A stretch of 46,560 bases of DNA from Myxococcus xanthus (GTDB lineage Bacteria; Myxococcota; Myxococcia; Myxococcales; Myxococcaceae): assembly GCF_013116825.1 (NCBI RefSeq), contig NZ_JABFNS010000068.1, positions 1 through 46,560 of the forward strand. Reading direction: 5' to 3'. Positions 16,651 through 24,285 of this stretch are shown here, in pieces (the stretch's first letter is position 1; each line of letters opens with the position of its first letter). Both the position numbers and the translations under genes were made by a program. Below the pieces are notes generated by a model. It was not told the DNA's origin and searched no databases. It worked only from the letters and a program-made list of their open reading frames with translations.

Positions 16651-16671
16651 GCATATTCGTGATGAATATGC
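16651..16671. promoter_or_regulatory. ARG box 1 (ArgR operator)
   Basis: GCATATTC (16651-16658) and its exact complement GAATATGC (16664-16671) are separated by five bases. It resembles the E. coli ARG box core (TGAATNNNNATTCA) in being an A/T-rich palindrome in an otherwise G/C-rich region. It sits 30 bases upstream of the argF' start codon, downstream of the predicted -10. A further looser copy (GAAAATGC...GCATTGC, 16674-16690) adjoins it. Confidence 0.75.
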
Positions 16672-16706
16672 GTGAAAATGCGTGCATTGCCGCGAAAAGA
16701 CGGCGG

Positions 16707-16734
16707 ATATTATGCAGAAAGACGCGCCGCGCAA
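16707..16734 (-). promoter_or_regulatory. Sigma-70 promoter of the arginine operon
   Basis: On the minus strand TTGCGC (-35, 16729-16734) and TAATAT (-10, 16707-16712) are spaced by 16 bases. Transcription would start near 16700, leaving a leader of about 80 bases containing ARG box 1, so ArgR bound there would block the polymerase. Confidence 0.55.
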
Positions 16735-16767
16735 GCGGATTGTTCGCAACGGGCACATGCATCTTCT

Positions 16768-16792
16768 TGCATGAATATTCACGGGAATGCAT
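16768..16792. promoter_or_regulatory. ARG box 2 near the argR start
   Basis: TGCAT (16768-16772) and ATGCA (16787-16791) flank a perfect palindrome TGAATATTCA (16772-16781). It lies 10-35 bases upstream of the argR start codon, a position that would give autorepression. Confidence 0.65.
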
Positions 16793-16802
16793 GTTGGTGG
16801 GA

Positions 16803-17225
16803 ATGAACCTGGACGAGGCCATCCTGCGGCTCATCAGCGAGCAGGAGATCGGCGATCAGGCTGTGTTGCAGCAGCTCCTGGAGGCGGAAGGCCAGGCGCC
16901 GAGCCAGTCGACGCTGTCGCGGCGCCTGAAGAAGCTGGGCATCTTGAAGGTGGGTGGGCGCTATCAGCGCGCGCCGACCACGCCCGCGGTGATGCCGGAG
17001 CGGCCCCGCGTCACCATCCTGGAAGCGCCGCCCAACCTGCTGGTGATTCGAACGGCGCCGGGGTTCGCGCCGGTGCTCGCGCTGGCGTTGGACAAGGAGC
17101 GGGAGCTGCCGGGGCTCGCGGGGACGGTGGCGGGGGATGACACCATCTTCGTCGCGGTGACGGACCCGGCGCTGCTGCGCGACGTGCGCGCGGCGGTGGA
17201 GCGGCTCCTGTCGCTGGGGGCGTGA
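16803..17225 (+). CDS. argR: Arginine repressor ArgR
   Basis: 140 residues. The N-terminal winged-helix domain matches ArgR (AILRLISEQEIGDQAVLQQL, then SQSTLSRRLKKLGILKVGGRY, whose STxSRDLxxLG equivalent contacts DNA). The C-terminal oligomerisation and arginine-binding domain ends GTVAGDDTIFVAVTD, similar to the GTIAGDDTIL signature of the family. The start is the ATG at 16803 after GGTGGGA; an ATG at 16791 would add four residues. The gene is divergent from the arginine operon, with ARG boxes between, so it should repress that operon and itself when arginine is plentiful. Confidence 0.94.
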   Translation: MNLDEAILRLISEQEIGDQAVLQQLLEAEGQAPSQSTLSRRLKKLGILKVGGRYQRAPTTPAVMPERPRVTILEAPPNLLVIRTAPGFAPVLALALDKERELPGLAGTVAGDDTIFVAVTDPALLRDVRAAVERLLSLGA

Positions 17226-17379
17226 GAGGCGCGCCCCATCAGGGGATGCTCGTCATGGGGCTACGTCCCTGGCGCAGGCGCCGTCTCCACGGCCTTCGTT
17301 GCCTGCGACCATTGGACCGCGACGGGCAGCACTTGGAATCACATGTCCGGCGCGTCGAAGCGCCCCGGAGCGCGGGGGC

Positions 17380-18189
17380 TCACTGGATGGCGAAGACGTA
17401 GTTCTGCCCGTGGCGCGAGTCCCACTGCTGGCAGCCCTTGCGGTCCTGGGTGGAGAACCACAGCTCCAGCGTCGCGGGGCCGGGCGGCAGCGGGATGAAG
17501 GCGGGGATCTGCCTCCAGAACTCGGCGTCCCATTCACCCCAGCTCGCCGTCAGGCTGAGCATCGTCACCGGGCCGCCGTTGATGCGGTAGTACGCCGTGG
17601 TGTCCCAGGCCTTGTAGTTCAGGTACTGCGCCCGGCATTGGGCGATGCGGCCGATGTCGTAGTCCACCATCAGCGTGGTGCCGCCCTGGAGCGTGCCGTG
17701 GACCGTGTACGTCCACGCCGGCGCGGGGTGGAACGAAATCGTCGGGTTCTGCGTCACCCACGTGTGGAAGTTGTACTGGAGGTTCGAATCCCAATGGGAG
17801 CAGCCGGTGGCGTCCGTGTTCTGGAACCACAGCTCCAACGTGCCGCCCTGAGCCAGGGCCAGCTGCGTCTGCGCGATGGCGCCCGCCGTGGTGGCATCCG
17901 CCACGGAGAAGCTGTGCACCGGGCCCCGGTTCGACATGGCGAAGCCGGTGATGGTCCACCCGGTGCCCCGGCACAGCGGCAGGCGCGAGGTGTCATAGAC
18001 GATGTCCAGCGCGCCGCCTGCCTCCGGCTGGCCGCTGAGGGTGACGCTCCAGTCCGCGGCGAAGGTCAGCGTGGGCGGTCCTGACAGGAAGGCCAGGTCG
18101 GACTGCACGGCGACGGGCGCTTGCGGCGCTGCGGAGGCGGAGGAGGCAAGACACAGCAACGGCAGCAGGGCGGACAGCAGCGGCTTCAT
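17380..18189 (-). CDS. Secreted protein with two DUF6209-like repeats
   Basis: 269 residues beginning with a clear signal peptide (KPLLSALLPLLCLASSASA, cleavage probably after ASA). The mature protein holds two homologous domains of about 110 residues. Each contains an L/F-rich strand, a YDxxRLxxCR motif (VYDTSRLPLCR; VDYDIGRIAQCR), LELWF (QNTDATGCSHWDSN; STQDRKGCQQWDSR) and a closing N-Y/F-x-F strand. The paired Cys residues per repeat may form disulphides. I believe this is the DUF6209 domain common in myxobacteria, but I cannot confirm it here. Probably an exported beta-sandwich adhesion or binding protein; no catalytic motif is visible. Confidence 0.85.
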   Translation of the reverse strand: MKPLLSALLPLLCLASSASAAPQAPVAVQSDLAFLSGPPTLTFAADWSVTLSGQPEAGGALDIVYDTSRLPLCRGTGWTITGFAMSNRGPVHSFSVADATTAGAIAQTQLALAQGGTLELWFQNTDATGCSHWDSNLQYNFHTWVTQNPTISFHPAPAWTYTVHGTLQGGTTLMVDYDIGRIAQCRAQYLNYKAWDTTAYYRINGGPVTMLSLTASWGEWDAEFWRQIPAFIPLPPGPATLELWFSTQDRKGCQQWDSRHGQNYVFAIQ

Positions 18190-18498
18190 GGCGACTCCCG
18201 GGCACGGAGGGTGGTGGTGCCCGGACGGAGGGTGTGGCCCGCCGGGCGCGAGCGGCTCGCTAGCACGACCCGGAGAAATGCCGGAATCCCCTGCTTCCGC
18301 CGTGCTTGTGGGTGCGCCTTGGCCTCACGTCAGGGGGGGAACTCCTCCCGCTGTAGGACACTGTCGTTTCCCAGCCCTTCCGGACGGGGGAATCGTTGCA
18401 CCGTGAGGGGTATCTACCCAAGCTTTCCAAGATTTCTCGTTGAGAGCGTAGTTTCCATGGGGGCGGTGAGCCCGTCTGGCCTGGAGGTGAATGTGGGC
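18190..18498. other. Intergenic region between divergent genes
   Basis: About 310 bases between the secreted-protein gene (minus) and the sigma-factor gene (plus). It presumably holds both promoters, but I see no convincing -35/-10 pair or operator. The half next to the sigma gene (18410-18460) is noticeably richer in A/T. A seven-G run lies near 18333. Confidence 0.5.
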
Positions 18499-19050
18499 AT
18501 GTCGGAGCTGACAGAGCTGCTGGACCACGCGCGCAAGGGCGAGCAGGGCGCGCGGGATGCGTTGACGGCGGCGGCCTACCGGGAGCTGCGGGACATGGCG
18601 CAGCGGGCCATGTCCGACGCGGCGTCGACGCCGTCGCTGCAACCCGCGGTGCTGGTGAAGGAGGCGTGGCTGCGCCTGTTCAGCGCGGGGGCCCCGGTGG
18701 AGGCGCGGCGTCACTTCTTCAGCGCCGCGGCGCAGGCCATGCGGCGGGTGATGGTGGACCGGGCGCGGCTGCGCAGGGCGCAGCTCCGCGAGGCCCGGCT
18801 GGAGCGGGTGAGCCTGGGGGACGTGGAGGCGGATGTCCCGGCGGGTTTGAGCGTGGAGGTGCTGGAGCTGGACCGAGCGCTCTCGGAGCTGGACACGTTC
18901 CAGCCGCGGCTCGCGCGCATGCTGGAGCTGCGCTACTTCGTGGGCCTGGACCTGCTGGACACCGCCGCGGTGCTGAGCGTGTCCCCCGTCACCGTCAAAC
19001 GCGACTGGGCCTACGTCCGGGAGTGGCTGCTGACGCGGCTGGGTAACTGA
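18499..19050 (+). CDS. ECF-type RNA polymerase sigma factor
   Basis: 183 residues. It resembles the TIGR02999-type ECF-like group: MSELTELLDHARKGEQGARD, then YRELRDMAQRAM (region 2.1), LVKEAWLRLF (region 2.2 to 2.4), HFFSAAAQAMRRVMVDRARL, and a C-terminal region 4 helix-turn-helix (LELRYFVGLDLLDTAAVLSV, VSPVTVKRDW). The ATG at 18499 has GGAGG 11 bases upstream and matches the family start; an ATG at 18457 is also in frame. No anti-sigma gene is adjacent. The usual Leu-Val-His-Glu-Ala-Tyr stretch is LVKEAWL here. The regulon is unknown. Confidence 0.88.
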   Translation: MSELTELLDHARKGEQGARDALTAAAYRELRDMAQRAMSDAASTPSLQPAVLVKEAWLRLFSAGAPVEARRHFFSAAAQAMRRVMVDRARLRRAQLREARLERVSLGDVEADVPAGLSVEVLELDRALSELDTFQPRLARMLELRYFVGLDLLDTAAVLSVSPVTVKRDWAYVREWLLTRLGN

Positions 19051-19051
19051 C

Positions 19052-19074
19052 GGCCCGCGCGGGACGCGCGGGCC
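19052..19074. terminator. Hairpin terminator between convergent genes
   Basis: GGCCCGCGC (19052-19060) pairs perfectly with 19066-19074 over a five-base loop, directly after the sigma-factor stop and 25 bases beyond the qorB stop. No T tract. Confidence 0.55.
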
Positions 19075-19099
19075 GGGTTGGAGTCAGGGGGCGTCGGGC

Positions 19100-19954
19100 T
19101 CAGCGCTTGACGGCCGCCGCCACCGCGTCCGCGAGCGGCGTCGTGGGCCGCCCGATGAGCCGGCGCAAGTCGCCGGAGCTGTCGTTCATCTCACCTCGCG
19201 CCACGCCCGCATCGGAGTCCGCCAGCAACTCGGCGAAGGGGGCGGGGACGCCCACGCCGATGAGCGCGCCGGCATGGTCGGCCCGTGACAGGTCCTTGTA
19301 GACGACCGTCGTGCCAGCCTGGCGGGACACCTCGGCGGCCAACTCGGCGGCGGTGAAGGCGGTGTCGCCGGCCAGTTCGTAGATTTTGTTCTCATGGCCC
19401 GTGCCGGTGAGCACGGCCACCGCGGCGGCGGCGTAGTCCGCCCGGGTGGCGGTGGCGGCACGGCCCTGACCCGAGCTGCCGATGAGCGCGCCATGTGCCA
19501 GCGCGGGTGCCAGGTTCTCCGTGTAGTTCTCCGTGTACCAGCCGTTGCGTAGAAAGACGAAGGGGATGCCGGACGCTCGAATCGCCTCCTCGGTCGCCTT
19601 GTGATCGCCGGCGAGCATGAGGCCCGAGGTATCCGCGTGCAGGATGCTGGTGTACGCAATCAGCCGGACGCCTGCCTTCTTCGCGGCGTCCACCACGGCC
19701 CGGTGCTGCGCCGCGCGCTGGCCGACCTCGCTGGATGAAATCAGGAGCACCTTGTCCGCTCCGGCCAACGCGGGTCCGAGCGTCTCCGGCTTGCTGTAGT
19801 CCGCCTGACGGACCTGGACGCCTCTGGCTGCCAGGTCGGAGGCCTTGCTCGGGTCGCGCACGGCGATGGCGATGTCCTTGGCAGGGACCTTTTCGAGCAG
19901 GCCCGCGACGACCAGACGGCCCAGCTTACCCGTTGCCGCAGTCACAAGAATCAT
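19100..19954 (-). CDS. qorB: NAD(P)H:quinone oxidoreductase, QorB-like
   Basis: 284 residues of the atypical short-chain dehydrogenase/NmrA group. The N-terminal dinucleotide loop is TAATGKLGRLVV. Long stretches are nearly the same as E. coli QorB (YtfG): RGVQVRQADYSKPETL, LLISSSEVGQRAAQHR, LIAYTSILHADTS, FLRNGWYTENY and ATRADYAAAAVAV. QorB reduces quinones with NADPH. The ATG at 19954 matches the family start and has GGAG 11 bases upstream; a GTG three codons earlier lies too close to that site. Divergent from the HxlR-type regulator gene. Confidence 0.93.
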   Translation of the reverse strand: MILVTAATGKLGRLVVAGLLEKVPAKDIAIAVRDPSKASDLAARGVQVRQADYSKPETLGPALAGADKVLLISSSEVGQRAAQHRAVVDAAKKAGVRLIAYTSILHADTSGLMLAGDHKATEEAIRASGIPFVFLRNGWYTENYTENLAPALAHGALIGSSGQGRAATATRADYAAAAVAVLTGTGHENKIYELAGDTAFTAAELAAEVSRQAGTTVVYKDLSRADHAGALIGVGVPAPFAELLADSDAGVARGEMNDSSGDLRRLIGRPTTPLADAVAAAVKR

Positions 19955-20017
19955 GGGGTTCACATCTCCTGTCGTGGAGGGGTTTCCAGACGCGAGTGGA
20001 ACCTAACGATGTCGCTA

Positions 20018-20038
20018 ACTTCTAGTAAGTACCCACTT
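20018..20038. promoter_or_regulatory. Candidate QorR-type operator
   Basis: Three alternating half-sites ACTT (20018-20021), AAGT (20027-20030) and ACTT (20035-20038) form two overlapping short palindromes in the A/T-rich gap between qorB and its regulator. HxlR-family regulators bind such palindromes between divergent genes. Assigned by position and symmetry only. Confidence 0.4.
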
Positions 20039-20055
20039 TCCGGTAAGCTACTAAC

Positions 20056-20472
20056 ATGAGCGTGAAAAAGCGTCCGGGGCCGCTGGCGCGGAAGATGGCG
20101 AAGCTGGCGGTGGAGCGGGGCAACCTGTACGTGCCCTCATGTCCTTCCCGAGGCGTGCTGGACCACGTGACGAGCCGTTGGGGCGTCCTGGTCCTGATTG
20201 CGCTGCTGGAAGGCACGCATCGCTTCAGCGAGCTGCGCCGGAGGGTGGCGGGCGTGAGCGAGAAGATGCTGTCGCAGACGCTCCAGGCCCTGGAGCAGGA
20301 CGGCTTCGTACTCCGTGAAGTCCACCCGGTGATTCCGCCGCACGTGGACTACAGCCTCACGCCGCTGGGAGAGGATGTCGCCGCGCGCGTGGAGGCGCTC
20401 GCGGATTGGATTGAGGACAGCATGCCTCGCATCGCCGCGGCGCGGGCCGAGTACACCCCGAGGAAGGGATAG
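20056..20472 (+). CDS. qorR: HxlR-family regulator, QorR/YtfH-like
   Basis: 138 residues. The winged helix matches E. coli QorR (YtfH) closely: CPSRGVLDHVTSRWGVLVL, then THRFSELRRRVAGVSEKMLS, LQALEQDGFV and PPHVDYSLTPLGE. A single Cys in CPSR sits where redox- or quinone-responsive HxlR proteins carry their sensing cysteine. It is divergent from qorB, the same arrangement as ytfG/ytfH, and so is expected to repress qorB until quinones or electrophiles react with it. An additional basic N terminus of about 20 residues precedes the family core. Confidence 0.93.
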   Translation: MSVKKRPGPLARKMAKLAVERGNLYVPSCPSRGVLDHVTSRWGVLVLIALLEGTHRFSELRRRVAGVSEKMLSQTLQALEQDGFVLREVHPVIPPHVDYSLTPLGEDVAARVEALADWIEDSMPRIAAARAEYTPRKG

Positions 20473-20506
20473 GGGTTCCTCGGCCCGACGCCCTCGCATC
20501 GCGGGC

Positions 20507-22723
20507 TCAGCGCTTGCGGCGGGCTCGGCCCATCAGTGCCAGCGCCGCCAGCCCCAGCGCCTGGGCGCCCGCGCCGCCGCCGCTGCAACCACAGCCGCTG
20601 GGCGCGTCACCCTTGTCGTCAATCGGAGGAGGCGTGGGTGCGATCTGCAGCGACACGCTCCGCGCCGCCGTCTGGTTCGCCGAGTCCGTCACTCGCACCG
20701 TCAGCGGGAAGGTGCCGCTGGCGGTCGGAATCCCGCTCAGCACGTAGGCGCCGTCGCGCTGCTGAATCGTCAAGCCTCCGGGCACGGTGCCGCCGTCCAG
20801 GCTCCACGTATACGGCGCCCGGCCGCCCTGGACGGTGAAGCGCGCCTCATACGCGGTGCCCTGGGTCGCGGACGCAATCGCGCCGCTGGAGATGCTCAGG
20901 GTGCCCACCACGTCCACGCTGTACGTGCGCGCCGCCACACCGCCGCGCGCGTCGCGAACCCGGACGGTGACGGCGGTGCTACCGGACTGCGCGGGCGTGC
21001 CGGCGAAGGTACCCGTCGTGGGGGCGAACGTCAGGCCCGAGGGCAGCGTGCCTTCCAGCTCGAACGTCAGGGTGCCTGCGCCGCGCGTGCTCAATTCCAC
21101 GTTGGCGGCCGTGCCCAACCGGAACGGGGGCAGCGTCTCCGTGAGGAGCTCCGGCAGCGGCCAGGGCCGGCGCGCGGCCACCAGCAGACGCCGCTGGCTC
21201 ACCGCGACCACGGAGGTGTCGCCCGTGGCGAAGGCCGTGGACGCATAGTTGCCGCCCGCGCCCGTCGGGTGCGCCGTCCATTCCTTGCCATCCGCCGACA
21301 CCTGCAGCTCGAACGAGGGAAGCACTCCCACGACTTGCGGGTCGACGGCCGTCCAGCTGACGACGAAGCTCTGGTCCACGAACGTCATGAGCGGGGTGGG
21401 TAGCGGAGCGTCGGCGGGAAGCCGGAGGCCCTCCACGCGCGTCCAGGTGCCGCCGAGGTCCTCGGAGAGAAAGAAACCGCTCGTCGGTCCCACCGCCTGG
21501 GGCGACAGGGGCAACTGGCTGGGCCGGGCGAAGGCGAGGAAGCGACCATTGCCGGCGGTGAGCTGGGCGATGGTGAGCCCGGACAGCGTGGCGGGCTGGA
21601 ACACCTCCCAGGCGGCGCCAGCGCCCTGGGGCCGCACGAGGACGGGATGCTGGGAGGGCGCGCCCGCCAGCGGGTTGGCCACGGCGAGGAAGCTGCTCTG
21701 ACCGGGGACGAGCGTCACGACGTCATAGGCGCTGTTGATGCTCTCATCGGTCCAGCGCTGGCCGTCCGTGGAGCTGGCGATGAGGCCCGCGGTGCCCACC
21801 GCGACCATCCGGTTTCCGCTGAGCGCGAGCTCCAGGAAGCGCCGGCTCCCGGGCGCCGGGTCCTGGTAGGCGGGGGCCCAGGTGTGCGCGTTGTCGGACG
21901 AGACGACGATGCGCCCGTTCGACAGGCCGAACCACTTGCGCTGGGAGTAGACCAGCCGCTCCAGCGGGAGGGGCGACGTGGTCCCCTCCGACACGGGAAC
22001 GAAGCCCGTCCACTGGCGCCCGTCCGAGGAACGCAGCAGCTCCGTGTTGCCCGTGGCCGCTGCCAGGAACGTCCCGTTGCCATACCAGGCGCGCGTCACG
22101 GACGGCGTCACCAGGACGCCGGTGGCGACGCCCGCTTGCCAGTCGTCGAAGGTGGTGGCGGGGGCCACGTTGACGTGGAGCAGTCGCTCCAGGCGTCCCG
22201 AGAAGTCCGTGGGCTGGTAGGCAGGAGCCTGCCCCCCTCCGACCGGAGGCGTCAGCTCGCGAAACCCGCTCTGGTACCGCACCCGGTAGGCCCCCTGGGC
22301 CACCGCGGGCACGGGGAGCGTGAGCTGCGCGGTCGTTTGGACCTCCTGGTTCGTCGTGGTCACGTTTTCCGATACCAGGCAGTGCCAGGTGGCGCCGTCG
22401 ACGGGCCAGGCGGACTGAGCCTCGGCGGAGAGTCCCGAGGCGCCCGGCTGCGCGCCGGTGGCCGCCGAGCCGGCGTGCGTGTAGCTGCCGCCCGGCGCTT
22501 GCCAGCCCACGGGCAGGGCGATGCAGGCCACCAGCTGACCGGTGCGCGCGGAGGTCTGGCTGGGCCCGGAGGAGACCTGGAGGCTCAGTGAGACGGAGGT
22601 GCCACTGCGGACCGTGCCTTCGTGACTGACGATGGCCTCGGACTGGAAGCCGGAGACGACCCACCACAGCGAAGCCCCCAGCAGGGCTCGCAGGGAACGA
22701 TTGCGATTGAGCAAGGGGGACAT
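20507..22723 (-). CDS. MYXO-CTERM surface protein with propeller and Ig-like (He_PIG) domains
   Basis: 738 residues. An N-terminal signal segment (LRALLGASLWWVVSGF) leads into a Thr/Ser-rich beta domain. A region of BNR/sialidase-like repeats follows (NTELLRSSDGRQW, IVVSSDNAHTWAP, LIASSTDGQRWTD, FFLSEDLGGTW), suggesting a beta-propeller. Two putative-Ig (He_PIG) repeats come next: LPSGLTFAPTTGTFAGTPA and VPGGLTIQQRDGAYVLSGIP. The C terminus is a textbook MYXO-CTERM signal: GCGCSGGG, a hydrophobic helix (ALGLAALALMG), then RARRKR. Proteins with this tag are processed and sorted to the myxobacterial cell surface. The overall role (adhesion or ligand binding) is an inference. Confidence 0.92.
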   Translation of the reverse strand: MSPLLNRNRSLRALLGASLWWVVSGFQSEAIVSHEGTVRSGTSVSLSLQVSSGPSQTSARTGQLVACIALPVGWQAPGGSYTHAGSAATGAQPGASGLSAEAQSAWPVDGATWHCLVSENVTTTNQEVQTTAQLTLPVPAVAQGAYRVRYQSGFRELTPPVGGGQAPAYQPTDFSGRLERLLHVNVAPATTFDDWQAGVATGVLVTPSVTRAWYGNGTFLAAATGNTELLRSSDGRQWTGFVPVSEGTTSPLPLERLVYSQRKWFGLSNGRIVVSSDNAHTWAPAYQDPAPGSRRFLELALSGNRMVAVGTAGLIASSTDGQRWTDESINSAYDVVTLVPGQSSFLAVANPLAGAPSQHPVLVRPQGAGAAWEVFQPATLSGLTIAQLTAGNGRFLAFARPSQLPLSPQAVGPTSGFFLSEDLGGTWTRVEGLRLPADAPLPTPLMTFVDQSFVVSWTAVDPQVVGVLPSFELQVSADGKEWTAHPTGAGGNYASTAFATGDTSVVAVSQRRLLVAARRPWPLPELLTETLPPFRLGTAANVELSTRGAGTLTFELEGTLPSGLTFAPTTGTFAGTPAQSGSTAVTVRVRDARGGVAARTYSVDVVGTLSISSGAIASATQGTAYEARFTVQGGRAPYTWSLDGGTVPGGLTIQQRDGAYVLSGIPTASGTFPLTVRVTDSANQTAARSVSLQIAPTPPPIDDKGDAPSGCGCSGGGAGAQALGLAALALMGRARRKR

Positions 22724-22855
22724 CCTGTCGCGATGCGAGAGGAGCCCTGTCTACGGTTTCGCATTCCTCCGAGTCAAATCAGCGCGGGCATCTCCCGAAC
22801 CCCGCCGCCGGACAGGTGCCGGCCCGGGGGCGAGGCGCTGCGCGCTCCCCGGCCA

Positions 22856-24169
22856 TCACGGCTTGTCGAGCAGCTCCAGGGCGGCGGTGGTCAGCGTGGT
22901 GACGCCCGTGCGCAGCGTGCGCTCGCGGTCCGGCGCGAAGAGGGGCGAATGCATCGAGGGCAACGCGGTCCCCGCGGCCTTCGCCTGGGCGTATTGCCGC
23001 GGCTCGGTGGAGCCGAGCCAGAGCATCACGGCGGGAACGCCCGCGCGCCCGTATTCGGAGAAGTCCTCGCCGCCCATGACAGGAGGCGCCTCCTGGAGGT
23101 TCTTCTCGCCCAGGACGCGGGACACCGCGCCCACCAGCCGCCGGGTGAGTGCGGGGTCGTTGAAGGTGGAGGGCGTGCCCTCGGTGATGGCGATGTCGGG
23201 TGGACGGGGCGCGCCGGAGGCCATGGCCTCCGCCTTGGCGATGCGCTCGATGCCGTCCAGCAGGGCCTTGCGGACCTCGGGCTTGTACGAGCGCACGGTG
23301 AGGTGGAGCTTCACGTCATCGGGGATGATGTTGTGCTTGGTGCCGCCATGAATGGAGCCGACCGTCACCACCGCGGGCTCCAGCGGGTTCTTCTCGCGGC
23401 TGACGAGCGTCTGGAGCGACAGCACGACGCGCGCCGCCATGACCACCGGGTCCACGGTGGTGTGGGGATAGGCGCCATGTCCCCCCTTGCCATGCAGGGT
23501 GATTTCAACGCCGTCCACGCTCGCCATCGCATACCCGGGGGTGAACTCCACCGTGCCCGCCGCGGCGGTGTTGACGTGGAGCGCCACCGCGAAGTCCGGC
23601 TTGGGGAATCGCTTGAAGAGGCCGTCCTGGAGCATCTGCCGGGCGCCCGCGCCCACCTCTTCCGCTGGCTGGCCCACCAGCAGCAGGGTGCCTCGCCACC
23701 GGTCCTTCGAACGGGCCAGCAGCGTGGCCGTCCCCAACAACGACGTCATGTGCACGTCATGGCCACACGCGTGCATGGCCGGGTGGGTCGCACCCGCGGC
23801 GTCCTTCGCCTTCTGCTTGCTCGCATAGGGCAGGCCCGTCTTCTCCTCCACGGGCAGCGCGTCCATGTCCGCGCGCAGCATCACCGTGGGGCCCTGGCCG
23901 TTGCGGAGCAGGGCCACGACGCCGTGCCCGCCCACCCCGGACGTCACCTCGAAGCCGAGCTTGCGCAGCCGGTCGGCCAACTTCGCCGCCGTCCTGGCTT
24001 CCTGGTTGGACAATTCCGGCGTCTGGTGCAGGTCGCGGTAGAGCGCGTCGAGCTCTGGGTAGATGGCATCGAGTCCACCCAGGACGGGCGGCGTCTCCGC
24101 GGCGAGCGCGAGGCCGCCGGGCGCGGCCAGGCAGATGAGCAGCAGGGGCAGCAGGGGGGAAGTCTTCAC
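22856..24169 (-). CDS. Secreted M20 amidohydrolase (IAA-amino acid hydrolase/HipO-like)
   Basis: 437 residues from GTG, with GGAG upstream. An N-terminal signal peptide (PLLPLLLICLAAPGGLALA) is followed by a M20D peptidase. It shows LRADMDALPVEEKTG, the zinc motif HACGHDVHM, GQPAEEVGAGA with the catalytic Glu pair, the dimerisation-domain HGKGGHGAYPH and the C-terminal GGEDFSEY. Members hydrolyse N-acyl amino acids (hippurate, IAA conjugates). Export to the periplasm or outside suggests scavenging of amidated or acylated amino acids or cleavage of external signals. The longer open frame adds residues inconsistent with a signal peptide. Confidence 0.93.
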   Translation of the reverse strand: MKTSPLLPLLLICLAAPGGLALAAETPPVLGGLDAIYPELDALYRDLHQTPELSNQEARTAAKLADRLRKLGFEVTSGVGGHGVVALLRNGQGPTVMLRADMDALPVEEKTGLPYASKQKAKDAAGATHPAMHACGHDVHMTSLLGTATLLARSKDRWRGTLLLVGQPAEEVGAGARQMLQDGLFKRFPKPDFAVALHVNTAAAGTVEFTPGYAMASVDGVEITLHGKGGHGAYPHTTVDPVVMAARVVLSLQTLVSREKNPLEPAVVTVGSIHGGTKHNIIPDDVKLHLTVRSYKPEVRKALLDGIERIAKAEAMASGAPRPPDIAITEGTPSTFNDPALTRRLVGAVSRVLGEKNLQEAPPVMGGEDFSEYGRAGVPAVMLWLGSTEPRQYAQAKAAGTALPSMHSPLFAPDRERTLRTGVTTLTTAALELLDKP

Positions 24170-24285
24170 GGGGCGGACTCCTGTCCGTCGGGGAGCGGGG
24201 GGGCCACTACACCACACCCGCCGTACCAGGGTGGGGCAAGCCCGCATGTCCCGTCACCCTCGAAGGTGCGGGATTGACGGCCAGG

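Noticed and set aside
15930-17225. A long 431-codon frame starting upstream of argR
   Set aside because: The part before 16791 crosses the argF' gene and ARG boxes; the argR start is set by the family N terminus and the ribosome-binding site.
18190-18498. Small gene in the gap upstream of the sigma factor
   Set aside because: No ORF with a ribosome-binding site and codon bias was convincing.
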